64,000 nt of DNA from Kineothrix alysoides. Lineage in GTDB: Bacteria; Bacillota; Clostridia; Lachnospirales; Lachnospiraceae. This document shows, in pieces, positions 28,095 to 36,856 of this stretch. Location: positions 1,240,001 to 1,304,000 of the forward strand of contig NZ_JPNB01000001.1 of assembly GCF_000732725.1 (NCBI RefSeq). Direction: 5' to 3'. Under the pieces are notes generated by a model, which worked only from the letters and a program-made list of their open reading frames with translations, did not search any database and was not told where the DNA came from. The position numbers and the translations under genes were made by a program. The first letter of the stretch is position 1; each line of letters starts with the position of its first letter.

Positions 28095-28115
28095 ACAACG
28101 CTCATGTAATGCTTT

Positions 28116-28185
28116 GCAGATATGGTTCATCGGTAGAACGCCGGCTTCCCAAGCCGGAGAGACGGGTTCGACTCCCGCTATCTGC
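28116..28185 (+). tRNA. tRNA-Gly (anticodon CCC)
   Basis: The 70-nt cloverleaf has acceptor arm GCAGATA/TATCTGC, D stem GTTC/GAAC, anticodon stem CCGGC/GCCGG with loop TTCCCAA (anticodon CCC at 28148-28150), and T arm with TTCGACT. The CCA end is not encoded. A T-run follows directly and may end the transcript. Confidence 0.95.
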
Positions 28186-28227
28186 TTTTTTATTATCCAA
28201 AGATAAAAGCGCTTGCGGAGAAGAATT

Positions 28228-29517
28228 ATGGGGAAAAAAAGTGTATATGTTTCGATGTTAGGTATATCGGCATTGCCTTTATTGATTTTAGGCGTGTTGG
28301 TGTCTGTGTTTAGTTCTTTGCGAATCGTTTCCACGATACATAGCGAGGAGGGAAATGAGCTTCGGGGTCTGGGAGTTTCTATTGTCACGATGTACGATGA
28401 ACTTTATCCCGGCGATTACCGTTTTTCGAATGAGGAAAACGGTTTTTTGATGAAAGGGAACCATCCGGTTAATGGAGACTATGAGATTATCTACAGACTG
28501 AAAGAAGAGCTTGGTGTGGATATTACCCTTTTTTATATGGATACGAGGATTGTTACGACGATAAAGGATAGGGACGGGAATTCTATCGTTGGGACAAAAG
28601 CAGATGAAAGAGTAGTGGAGGACGTCCTCAAGAAAGGCAAGGAGCAATTTTATACGGGCATAGAAATCGGAGGCACTCCTTATTTTGCCTATTATGCGCC
28701 GATTTATAATAAAAGCGGCGGACCGGTCGGAATGATATTCGTGGCAAAGTCTCTGAGGGAAATCCGCAATCACATAATGGAAATGGTAACGCCCATCGTA
28801 CTTCTTACGGCAGTCTTTATGATAGTCATGGGCTATGTGAGCATTAGCTATTCCGGCAAGATGGTGAGAGGCTTCCGGAAAATAGAGAACTTTCTTTACA
28901 GGGTATCCGAAGGCGATTTAATGTCTTCCATGGATGCCTCCATTCTCGTAAGAAGAGATGAGATGGGAGAGATGGCGAGGCATATCGTAGCCATGCAGAA
29001 ATCCTTCAAAGATCTGGTGGAGAAGGACATCCTGACGGGACTCGATAACAGAAGATGCGGAGAGAAGGCGTTAGAGCGACTTCATAGGAGCGCATTAGAG
29101 GAAAACGGTAAATTTGTAGTGGTATTAGGCGATATAGACCTTTTTAAGAAGATGAACGATCAGCACGGACATCCCGGCGGCGATGCGGTGCTAAAGGCGA
29201 TAGCATGCCTGCTCCAAAAAAATGTGGAAGGAAAAGGAAGCGTTGCAAGATGGGGCGGCGAAGAATTTTTGCTGTTATATGAGAATATGGATTTGCCATC
29301 GGCCTTGAAAGCGCTGGAATGTTTGCTTAAGGAGATTAGGGAAACAATGGTGAATTACAAGGGAAATGAGATTCACGTAACGATGACCTTTGGTGTGGTG
29401 GAAGGAAGCACAGAGGAGATACATACGCTGCTTAAGGCTGCGGACGACAGACTTTATTTCGGGAAGGAGCACGGAAGGAACTGTATTATTTACGATATGG
29501 GGGAAGAGAATGAATAA
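28228..29517 (+). CDS. Membrane-bound diguanylate cyclase
   Basis: The 429-residue protein starts at ATG 28228 (ribosome site CGGAGAAG); a TTG at 28213 is in frame but less likely. It has a first helix at ~8-30 and an extracytoplasmic sensor domain of single-Cache type (~32-185, including LGVDITLFYMDTRIVTTI). A second helix lies at ~190-212, then a HAMP-like linker and a GGDEF domain from ~265. The active-site motif is GGEEF (RWGGEEFLLLYE), a competent variant that makes cyclic di-GMP. The RxxD inhibitory site five residues upstream is absent (NVEG there), so product inhibition is probably lost. Confidence 0.92.
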   Translation: MGKKSVYVSMLGISALPLLILGVLVSVFSSLRIVSTIHSEEGNELRGLGVSIVTMYDELYPGDYRFSNEENGFLMKGNHPVNGDYEIIYRLKEELGVDITLFYMDTRIVTTIKDRDGNSIVGTKADERVVEDVLKKGKEQFYTGIEIGGTPYFAYYAPIYNKSGGPVGMIFVAKSLREIRNHIMEMVTPIVLLTAVFMIVMGYVSISYSGKMVRGFRKIENFLYRVSEGDLMSSMDASILVRRDEMGEMARHIVAMQKSFKDLVEKDILTGLDNRRCGEKALERLHRSALEENGKFVVVLGDIDLFKKMNDQHGHPGGDAVLKAIACLLQKNVEGKGSVARWGGEEFLLLYENMDLPSALKALECLLKEIRETMVNYKGNEIHVTMTFGVVEGSTEEIHTLLKAADDRLYFGKEHGRNCIIYDMGEENE

Positions 29518-29576
29518 GGGTGTTCGGTTTTTGGAGGACACATGTCTATAAACATGATAAAAAGGTTGCTTACAGG

Positions 29577-29628
29577 GAAGGATATAAGAGCTTGAAAAAA
29601 CGGATGGCTCATATCCTTCTCTTTATTA
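29577..29628 (+). terminator. Possible terminator after the diguanylate cyclase
   Basis: GAAGGATAT plus GAGC pairs with GCTC plus ATATCCTTC (ending 29619) and is followed by the T-rich TCTTTATTATTTTC. The AA bulge and a ~15-nt loop make it weaker than others here. Confidence 0.5.
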
Positions 29629-29660
29629 TTTTCATTTATAATTATTTAATATTTTTTTTA

Positions 29661-29689
29661 TTGAATAGCATCGTAAATAATAGTATTAT
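29661..29689 (+). promoter_or_regulatory. Promoter of the marR-ABC operon with overlapping palindrome
   Basis: TTGAAT (29661-29666), 17 bp and TATTAT (29684-29689) form a promoter. The perfect palindrome ATAATA-G-TATTAT (29677-29689) covers its -10 box, as expected of a MarR autoregulatory operator. The palindrome is AT-only, so it could be fortuitous. Confidence 0.6.
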
Positions 29690-29796
29690 GTTAAATGCTA
29701 AATACATAACGAGGTTAAGAATTGCTTGTGTTAAGTATTTGCAGTTTATAGAGTGAGGGCAAGGTCTTCAGACTTTGAAAGGGGTGCAGTTATAAA

Positions 29797-30258
29797 ATGA
29801 ATCTGAATAAAATGCAGGAGGACTTATTAAAAACGGCGAATCGGTTTCGGAAGATGAAATACGAATTCCTTTTTCACGATATTTCCAAGAGAGAATTCGA
29901 AATGCTGATGGTGATGGAACACTTTTCGAGGGAAAATGATGACAGAAAAGGAATATACGTATGGGAGTTGGCAAAGGCTCTTCATATATCCTCTCCGGCA
30001 GTATCGAAAATGATAAGAGCGCTGGAGGAACGGGGATATGCAGGGCGCGATGTGGATAAGGCGGACAGAAGGAATACCTACGTATATGTGACCGATAAAG
30101 GAAAGGAAGCTCAAAGGAAGAGTAAGGAAAAGATGGACGAAGTCATGCGCAAAGTCGTGATACGTATGGGCGAAAAGAATATGAAAGAATTTATCGTATT
30201 ATGCAATTTGTTAGAGGATATTATGGAAGAGGAGTTAAAAGGAGACAGTCATGTTTAA
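29797..30258 (+). CDS. MarR-family transcriptional regulator
   Basis: This 153-residue winged-helix protein carries the MarR pattern: a helix-turn-helix with WELAKALHISSPAVSKMIRALEE (shown in part) near 53-76 and the wing DVDKADRRNTYVYVTDKGKEA near 82-103. It overlaps the first ABC gene by 8 nt, so it is translationally coupled to the exporter it most likely controls. A ligand of the exporter is the expected inducer. An AT-rich palindrome covers the promoter upstream and is the candidate operator. Confidence 0.92.
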   Translation: MNLNKMQEDLLKTANRFRKMKYEFLFHDISKREFEMLMVMEHFSRENDDRKGIYVWELAKALHISSPAVSKMIRALEERGYAGRDVDKADRRNTYVYVTDKGKEAQRKSKEKMDEVMRKVVIRMGEKNMKEFIVLCNLLEDIMEEELKGDSHV

Positions 30259-32401
30259 AATATTAAAATATTTAAGCGAGTCTAAAGCATCAGTAGCGGT
30301 AATTATAGCTCTTTTGGTGCTGCAGGCATACTGTGATCTGACCCTGCCCCAGTATACGGCGGATATCGTAGACGTGGGGATAAGCCAGGGAGGTATCGAT
30401 CATGTGGCGCCCGATGAAATAAGGGAAGAAACTTTGGAAAACATAAGTCTGTTCATGCCTGAGAACGAGGCAGAGTTCATGATGTCTTCCTACAGTGTGA
30501 AAGAAGATGGAAATTATGAGCTGAATACGGCGGATGTTCAGACGGTGGAGACGCTGGATGAGAGCATGGCGGTGCCGATGGCGATGTTAACGGCACTTTC
30601 CCAATCGAAAGAAATGGATATCGACACGCTGAAGACTATGATAGAAGGCGGCATGATGACGAAGGAGCAGGTACTGGATTACCGGAGCAAAGCAATGGAA
30701 GCCTATGAGGACATGGGAGATGCTGCCGTTTCACAGATGGCAGTGAATTTCGTGAAGGCGGAATATGAGGCCATGGGCTTGGACAGTGCTTCTATACAGA
30801 CACATTATCTGCTGAACAAGGGAGGAAGGATGCTCGGACTTTCCGTAGTGATGATGATTACGGCAATTTTATCCAGCCTTCTCGCATCCAGAGTCTCAGC
30901 GAAAATAGGAATGACGCTGAGAGGAAGAGTATTTCATAAAGTTGTTTCCTTCTCTAATACGGAAATGGAGAAGTTCTCTACGGCTTCCCTGATTACGAGA
31001 AGCACGAACGATATTCAACAGGTACAGATGGTTTCCGTCATGTTACTGCGTATGGTGATGTACGCTCCAATCATAGGAATCGGCGGCGTGATCAAGGTTG
31101 CGAGTACGAGAACCGGTATGGGCTGGATTATCGGAGCGGCGGTAGCGGCTATTACCGTGCTGGTGTCAGTACTTATGGTTGTGGCTATGCCTAAGTTCAA
31201 GATCATGCAGACACTTATTGATAGATTGAATCTCGTTTCCAGAGAAATACTTACAGGTATTCCGGTTATTCGCGCGTTCGGCAGGGAGGAGTTCGAGGAG
31301 GAGCGCTTCGATGAAGCTAATGTGAAGCTCATGAAAAACCAGTTGTTCACCAATCGGGTCATGACCTTTATGATGCCTCTTATGATGTTAATTATGAACG
31401 GAATTACTGTTACGATCGTCTGGTTCGGAGCACAGGGCATCGATATGGGCAACCTTCAGGTGGGTGATTTGCTCGCATTTATTACTTATACGATGCAGAT
31501 CGTTATGGCGTTTTTGATGATAACGATAATTTCTGTCATGCTTCCCCGTGCGGGAGTGGCTGCAGAGCGTATTGAAGAGGTTATTCATACGGAAGCGGCA
31601 ATTCACGATAAGGAAGAGGTGAAGGATGAGGAAACCGGAGAATTAAAGGGCAGGCTTTCCTTTGAAAATGTATCCTTTAAGTATCCGGGAGCGGATGAGG
31701 ATGCTCTTTCTAACATCGATTTTACGGCGGAACCGGGTAAAACTACTGCGATTATTGGAAGCACCGGCTGCGGCAAATCTACGCTGATCAATCTCGTTCC
31801 GCGGTTTTATGATGTGACGGAGGGAAGAATTACGATAGACGGTATAGACATCAGAGATTTATCCCAGCATAAACTAAGGAGTCAGCTAGGTTATGTTCCG
31901 CAAAGGGGTGTGCTTTTTTCTGGGGATATTGAATCAAATATTAAGTTTGCGGGAGATACCATAACCGACGAAGAAATGGTAGAAGCGGCCAGAATCTCAC
32001 AGGCCCAGGAGTTTATAGACAGTAAGCCGGAGACTTATAAGAGCGAGATTTCTCAAGGCGGAACTAACGTATCGGGAGGACAGAAGCAAAGATTGTCCAT
32101 TGCCAGAGCAATCGTAAAGCGCCCGAAAATTTGTCTTTTCGACGATAGTTTTTCGGCTCTGGATTATAAGACGGATGTGGTGCTTAGGAAGGCGCTGCAC
32201 GAGAAACTGACGGAGACGACAGTCATCATCGTGGCGCAGCGGATCAGTACAATACTGCATGCGGATCAGATTATCGTATTGGACGACGGAAAAATAGTGG
32301 GAATCGGGACCCATGAGAAATTACTGAATTCCTGCGAGACATATCGGGAAATCGCCAAGGCGCAGTTGTCCGAAGCAGAGTTGAGAGGAGGGGCCTTGTA
32401 A
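30251..32401 (+). CDS. ABC exporter half, degenerate ATP site, large outer loop
   Basis: This 716-residue TM-NBD half-transporter has about 130 more residues than usual; the surplus lies between helices 1 and 2 (~45-190), an outer insertion rich in Glu and Met. The nucleotide domain has Walker A GSTGCGKST, signature SGGQKQR and Walker B ICLFDDSFSALD. The catalytic Glu is replaced by Asp, and the switch His is Gln (IIVAQRIST). It should pair with the next gene as a heterodimer of the BmrC/BmrD kind. The stop codon overlaps the partner's ATG by one base. Confidence 0.92.
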   Translation: MFKILKYLSESKASVAVIIALLVLQAYCDLTLPQYTADIVDVGISQGGIDHVAPDEIREETLENISLFMPENEAEFMMSSYSVKEDGNYELNTADVQTVETLDESMAVPMAMLTALSQSKEMDIDTLKTMIEGGMMTKEQVLDYRSKAMEAYEDMGDAAVSQMAVNFVKAEYEAMGLDSASIQTHYLLNKGGRMLGLSVVMMITAILSSLLASRVSAKIGMTLRGRVFHKVVSFSNTEMEKFSTASLITRSTNDIQQVQMVSVMLLRMVMYAPIIGIGGVIKVASTRTGMGWIIGAAVAAITVLVSVLMVVAMPKFKIMQTLIDRLNLVSREILTGIPVIRAFGREEFEEERFDEANVKLMKNQLFTNRVMTFMMPLMMLIMNGITVTIVWFGAQGIDMGNLQVGDLLAFITYTMQIVMAFLMITIISVMLPRAGVAAERIEEVIHTEAAIHDKEEVKDEETGELKGRLSFENVSFKYPGADEDALSNIDFTAEPGKTTAIIGSTGCGKSTLINLVPRFYDVTEGRITIDGIDIRDLSQHKLRSQLGYVPQRGVLFSGDIESNIKFAGDTITDEEMVEAARISQAQEFIDSKPETYKSEISQGGTNVSGGQKQRLSIARAIVKRPKICLFDDSFSALDYKTDVVLRKALHEKLTETTVIIVAQRISTILHADQIIVLDDGKIVGIGTHEKLLNSCETYREIAKAQLSEAELRGGAL

Positions 32402-34245
32402 TGAGCGAGAATAATTCAAAACCTCAAAGAGGGATGCATGGTCCCGGCGGCGGGATGATGCCGGGAGAAAAGGCGAAGGACTTTAAAGGAACTACCCGGA
32501 AGATTTTGCAGTATATGGGAGCCTATAAATATGGATTGCTGGCAGTTATGATTTTCGCTATAGGAGGTACTGCATTCAATATTATAGGACCTAAAATAAC
32601 GAGTAAGGCGATAACGGAAATTTTTAACGGTGTAATGGCAAAGGTTGCAGGAACGGGAGGGATCGATTTCGAGAAAATTGCCCGTATTTTGCTTTTGTTA
32701 CTAGGGCTTTATGCGATCAGTGCATTGCTGTCGTTCATACAGGGGCTGATCATGACGGGGATTTCCCAGAAGCTGAGTTATCGGTTCCGAAAAGAAATTT
32801 CCCAGAAAATTGACCGTATGCCCATGGAATATTTCGAATCTAAGACAGTGGGAGAGGTATTATCGAGAATTACTAACGATGTGGATACCTTGGGACAGAG
32901 TTTGAACCAGAGCGTAACACAGCTCATTACCTCAGTAACGACGATTATCGGTATTCTCATTATGATGCTCAGCATCAGCCCTGTTATGACGTTGATTGCT
33001 TTTGTCATTCTTCCGGTGTCTGGAGCGTTCATCGGGGCAGTAGTGAAATTTTCGCAAAAATATTTTGTGGCGCAGCAGAAATACCTGGGCAAGATCAACG
33101 GGCAGGTGGAAGAAATATATAGCGGTCACAATATTGTGAAGGCCTTCAACCGGGAGGAACAGGCGCTGAAAGAATTCAATGAAACTAACACTGTTTTGTA
33201 TCAGTCAGCTTGGAAATCCCAGTTCTTTTCCGGTATGATGCAGCCTATTATGAATTTCGTGGGAAATCTGGGATACGTAGCGGTGGCAGTGAGCGGAAGC
33301 TTGCTGGTAGTAAAGGGAACCATTGAAATCGGAGATATTCAGGCGTTCATACAATATGTAAGGAATTTCACACAGCCGATTACGCAGGTGGCACAGGTAT
33401 CTAACATGCTTCAGTCTATGGCGGCGGCAGCGGAAAGGGTATTTGAGTTCTTAGGAGAAGAAGAGGAAGAGCAGCAAAAGGGAAATATTGCAAGCCTTGA
33501 GAACGTAGAGGGCAGCGTAAGCTTTGAGCATGTACGCTTTGGCTATAAGCCGGATAAAATCATTATCCATGATTTCAGCAGCGAGATAAAATCGGGGCAG
33601 AAGGTGGCGATTGTAGGGCCCACGGGAGCAGGGAAGACGACGATGGTTAAACTTCTGATGCGCTTTTATGATGTGAATGGCGGAAAGATACGCGTAGATG
33701 GTCAGGATATAAAGGAAATTGAAAGAAGCGAGCTGAGAAAAGCCTTTGGCATGGTACTTCAGGATACGTGGCTGTTTAAAGGAACGATTATGGAGAATAT
33801 CCGGTACGGCAGACTGGATGCTACGGACGAGGAGGTCATTGCGGCAGCGAAAGCAGCTCATGCTCATCATTTTGTCCAGACTTTGCCCGGTGGTTATGAT
33901 ATGGAACTTAACGAGGAAGCCAGCAACGTATCACAGGGACAAAAGCAGCTTCTTACGATTGCAAGAGCAATCCTTGCAAATAATAAAATTATGATTCTGG
34001 ATGAGGCCACAAGTTCTGTGGATATGAGAACGGAGGCGCGAATCCAGAAAGCGATGAACAACCTGATGAAGGGAAGAACCAGCTTTGTTATCGCTCACCG
34101 CTTATCGACAATACGGGATGCGGATGTGATATTGGTAATGAAGGACGGCGATATCGTCGAGCAGGGTAACCACGAGGAGCTATTGGAAAAGAACGGCTTT
34201 TATTCGGAATTGTATAAATCTCAGTTCGAGGAGATAACGGCATAA
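32401..34245 (+). CDS. ABC exporter half with competent ATP site
   Basis: This 614-residue TM-NBD protein starts with a Gly/Met-rich tail (RGMHGPGGGMMPGEKAKDF) before the first helix. The nucleotide domain has Walker A GPTGAGKTT, Walker B IMILDEATSSVD with the catalytic Glu, and the H-loop FVIAHRLST. Its signature is VSQGQKQL instead of LSGGQ. In a heterodimer this altered signature faces the degenerate Walker site of the upstream protein, so one site is degenerate and one is active. The substrate is unknown; drugs, lipids and peptides are all known for the family. Confidence 0.93.
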   Translation: MSENNSKPQRGMHGPGGGMMPGEKAKDFKGTTRKILQYMGAYKYGLLAVMIFAIGGTAFNIIGPKITSKAITEIFNGVMAKVAGTGGIDFEKIARILLLLLGLYAISALLSFIQGLIMTGISQKLSYRFRKEISQKIDRMPMEYFESKTVGEVLSRITNDVDTLGQSLNQSVTQLITSVTTIIGILIMMLSISPVMTLIAFVILPVSGAFIGAVVKFSQKYFVAQQKYLGKINGQVEEIYSGHNIVKAFNREEQALKEFNETNTVLYQSAWKSQFFSGMMQPIMNFVGNLGYVAVAVSGSLLVVKGTIEIGDIQAFIQYVRNFTQPITQVAQVSNMLQSMAAAAERVFEFLGEEEEEQQKGNIASLENVEGSVSFEHVRFGYKPDKIIIHDFSSEIKSGQKVAIVGPTGAGKTTMVKLLMRFYDVNGGKIRVDGQDIKEIERSELRKAFGMVLQDTWLFKGTIMENIRYGRLDATDEEVIAAAKAAHAHHFVQTLPGGYDMELNEEASNVSQGQKQLLTIARAILANNKIMILDEATSSVDMRTEARIQKAMNNLMKGRTSFVIAHRLSTIRDADVILVMKDGDIVEQGNHEELLEKNGFYSELYKSQFEEITA

Positions 34246-34252
34246 TAAATGA

Positions 34253-34285
34253 AACGGATGGTTAGAGGATAACCATCCGTTTTTC
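34253..34285. terminator. Terminator at the convergent end of the exporter operon and tmcAL
   Basis: AACGGATGGTTA (34253-34264) pairs with TAACCATCCGTT around GAGGA, followed by TTTTT on the plus strand. It overlaps the tmcAL stop region at 34262. Read on the minus strand it has only a weak T tract, so it works mainly for the exporter operon. Confidence 0.85.
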
Positions 34286-35515
34286 ATATTCGTTTACGAA
34301 GCCGGCGCCGAATTTACCGGAAGCTACCGAGTCGTAAATGTGGGATGCCTGGATGTCTTTTTGCAGCATGGCAAGACTGGGGCCAGTAAGCGAGGCGGCA
34401 GCATCAGCCAGCTTGGAAACGAGAGGAATGGAGGCGCAGATTTTCATTTCGTGCAAAAGCTCCGAGGCATCCTTTTTTAAGCCCAGGATTCTGGCATAAT
34501 GAATGTAGTCGGTTTCGACATAATGGGCGAACTCATCCTTTTTCATATCAAGAAGGATATGGAGAAGGCAGCGGCTTATACGGGAATAGGTCATGTCCTT
34601 GGACTTTAAAAGTTCGCAGAACTGTTCGAAGCATTCAAATCGATAGAGATTCTTTTTTATTTTATCCGATAAATCGGGAAGTACGTCCACGTACTGCGTA
34701 TATCCCCCATTTTCCTCTAAAAGAAGCTTGTATTTTAATAAAAGTGAAAAATCATTGCTCTTTATGGGAAAGCTTTTCAGATAGGAAGCGAGTAACAACT
34801 CGTATACCGATTCCGGAACATGTTCTCTGATGCGGGAGATTCCGCCCTCATTATCGATAGACTGTCGGATAGCGGAAGCGGAACTTTTCGGGGGGGAGTC
34901 CTCAAGTATATCTGTCAGGAGCATATCATCGTGATAGCCGGATCCTTCTCTTCGTATGGTATAAGGTTGAATGGAACTTGTACGTTTACCTATGGCTTTT
35001 ATATATTCGATGCCGAGAATATTGTTGGGTGAGATGATCGCTTCAGCGCAGGCAGAATCCGGAAGGCAGGCAGTAAGAGCAGCGCTTCGCGCCTTAGGAA
35101 AGGAAAGTCCTTTTTTAAGATTCTCTTGTAATATACTCCGGTAAAGGGCGGGCTCCTCCAAAAGGATGGAGGCGACTTCAGAAAGGACATGAATGTCTGC
35201 GCATTCGCTTCCGAAGCATAGGGAGTCCACAACTCCCAGCTTATCCAAAAGAGTAACGGCGCCCATGGCGAAATATTCAGCGCTTCCTGCGGCATAAAAA
35301 AGCGGAAGCTCCAAAACCAGATCCGCACCGTTTTCCAGGGCCATTTTTGTCCGGGTATATTTATCGATAACGGCAGGAACACCGCGCTGTGTATAGTTTC
35401 CGCTTATAACGGCCACGAGAAAATCGCAGCCTGTCAGTCCCCTTGTTTTTTCTATATGATATTTGTGACCGTTGTGAAACGGATTATATTCTACAATGAT
35501 GCCAGCAGTCTTCAT
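34262..35515 (-). CDS. tmcAL: tRNA(Met) cytidine acetate ligase
   Basis: This 417-residue protein begins MKTAGIIVEYNPFHNGHKYH; the HxGH-type nucleotidylyl motif (FHNGH) is that of the YlbM/TmcAL family, which activates acetate with ATP and forms N4-acetylcytidine at the wobble base of elongator tRNA-Met. Other marks are GADLVLELP and the FGSECAD segment. Length matches the family (~400). It is the only convincing minus-strand gene. It stands next to pta-ackA, whose product acetate is its substrate; this adjacency may be only positional. Confidence 0.9.
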   Translation of the reverse strand: MKTAGIIVEYNPFHNGHKYHIEKTRGLTGCDFLVAVISGNYTQRGVPAVIDKYTRTKMALENGADLVLELPLFYAAGSAEYFAMGAVTLLDKLGVVDSLCFGSECADIHVLSEVASILLEEPALYRSILQENLKKGLSFPKARSAALTACLPDSACAEAIISPNNILGIEYIKAIGKRTSSIQPYTIRREGSGYHDDMLLTDILEDSPPKSSASAIRQSIDNEGGISRIREHVPESVYELLLASYLKSFPIKSNDFSLLLKYKLLLEENGGYTQYVDVLPDLSDKIKKNLYRFECFEQFCELLKSKDMTYSRISRCLLHILLDMKKDEFAHYVETDYIHYARILGLKKDASELLHEMKICASIPLVSKLADAAASLTGPSLAMLQKDIQASHIYDSVASGKFGAGFVNEYEKRMVIL

Positions 35516-35638
35516 ATAGGCTCCTTAAAAATTTATAGATTTATTTATAAATAGTATCATGAATTGCCAATCAGTTCAATGGAAAGGCTTTGTACTCAAT
35601 TTAGCACAATATTTGCAAGGTTTCGGGTAATTTTTTGC

Positions 35639-35684
35639 TTGTATGGATTATATAAATCTTGTATAATTTTTTGTATACAAGATT
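35639..35684 (+). promoter_or_regulatory. pta promoter with overlapping inverted repeat
   Basis: TTGTAT (35639-35644), 17 bp and TATAAT (35662-35667) form the likely promoter of pta. Perfect 11-bp arms AATCTTGTATA (35655-35665) and TATACAAGATT (35674-35684) surround an 8-bp centre and cover the -10 box and start point. That is the arrangement of a repressor operator. No T-run follows it, so a terminator is unlikely. Confidence 0.65.
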
Positions 35685-35740
35685 AAGTGATAATGGGGGA
35701 GTTTGTTTTTATTACGTTACTCGAAAGGAGAAATAGGATT

Positions 35741-36742
35741 ATGGCCTATATTGACATTATTAAAGAAAAAGCGAGAAGCGACAGAAAGACGATCGTCCTG
35801 CCGGAGACTACGGATAAAAGGACCTTGATAGCCGCATCGCATATTATCTCTGAGGGAATTGCGAATATCATTATGATAGGTGACGAAGAGAAGATTATGG
35901 ACGGTGCCGGATGGCTGGAAGTAGAGCTGGGAGGTGCCAAGATCGTGAATCCGGAAAAGACGCCGAAGCTGGAAGAGTATATAGAGATGCTGTATGAACT
36001 AAGAAAATCCAAAGGAATGACGATGGAGAAGGCGAGAGAGCTTATTTTGAATGATTATCTGACCTTTGGAGTTATGATGGTAAAATCTAACGATGCAGAC
36101 GGCATGGTTGCCGGAGCATGTCATGCCACAGCGGATACTTTGCGACCCGCATTACAGATATTGAAAACGGCACCGGGAGTGAAGCTCGTATCGGGCTTCT
36201 TCATTCTGGATGTACCGGATTGTGAATACGGAGATAACGGAACCTTCCTTTTTGCCGATTGCGGGCTCAATCAGGACCCTACGTCGGAGGAGCTTGCCGC
36301 GATTGCGGATTCCAGTGCTACGAGCTTCAGGCAGCTTGTGGGAGCGGAGCCGGTAATCGCTATGTTGTCCCATTCTACAAAGGGAAGCGCAAAGCATCCT
36401 CTGGTGGATAAGGTGGAAGAGGCTACGAGAATTGCCAGAGAAAAATATCCGAGCCTCATATTGGACGGCGAATTGCAGGCGGATGCCGCATTGGTGCCTC
36501 AGGTAGCGAAGTCGAAAGCACCGGGCAGTCCGGTGGCAGGGAAAGCCAACGTCCTTATTTTCCCCAATCTGGACAGCGGAAATATCGGCTATAAGCTGGT
36601 ACAGAGGCTGGCAAAGGCAGAAGCCTACGGACCAATGCTTCAGGGAATCTCAAGGCCGGTAAACGATCTGTCCCGCGGATGCTCGTGGCAGGACATCGTG
36701 GGCGTTGTGGCGCTTACAGCAGTTCAGGCTCAGCTCGCATAA
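35741..36742 (+). CDS. pta: Phosphate acetyltransferase
   Basis: This 333-residue enzyme interconverts acetyl-CoA and acetyl phosphate. It starts at ATG 35741 after GAAAGGAG; an in-frame codon at 35687 would add non-family residues. Family marks are KTIVLPETTDKRTL near 16, GMVAGACHATADTLRPALQ near 128, and SGFFILDVP. It precedes ackA by 114 bp, and the two give ATP from acetyl-CoA with acetate as the product, as expected for a fermentative anaerobe. Confidence 0.95.
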   Translation: MAYIDIIKEKARSDRKTIVLPETTDKRTLIAASHIISEGIANIIMIGDEEKIMDGAGWLEVELGGAKIVNPEKTPKLEEYIEMLYELRKSKGMTMEKARELILNDYLTFGVMMVKSNDADGMVAGACHATADTLRPALQILKTAPGVKLVSGFFILDVPDCEYGDNGTFLFADCGLNQDPTSEELAAIADSSATSFRQLVGAEPVIAMLSHSTKGSAKHPLVDKVEEATRIAREKYPSLILDGELQADAALVPQVAKSKAPGSPVAGKANVLIFPNLDSGNIGYKLVQRLAKAEAYGPMLQGISRPVNDLSRGCSWQDIVGVVALTAVQAQLA

Positions 36743-36825
36743 TTTAGTGAATAAATTTAAATAAAAGATAAAATTTCAGGAGATATAAGGTTGAATAAAA
36801 ATGCGTATTCAACTATTGATTTGAG

Positions 36826-36843
36826 TGCGCGTCGCAACGCGCA
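36826..36843 (+). promoter_or_regulatory. Hairpin in the ackA leader
   Basis: TGCGCGT and ACGCGCA form a perfect 7-bp stem with a CGCA loop, 14 nt before the ackA ATG. Upstream, AGGAGA precedes TTG 36791 (in frame with ackA) and ATG 36801 (an 8-codon reading frame, MRIQLLI-stop). The hairpin may affect start-codon access; function is inferred. Confidence 0.45.
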
Positions 36844-36856
36844 AATGGGTATAAAA

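Noticed and set aside
29520-29756. 78-codon plus-strand frame after the diguanylate cyclase
   Set aside because: It runs through a likely terminator and the marR promoter and is AT-driven hydrophobic sequence with no ribosome site.
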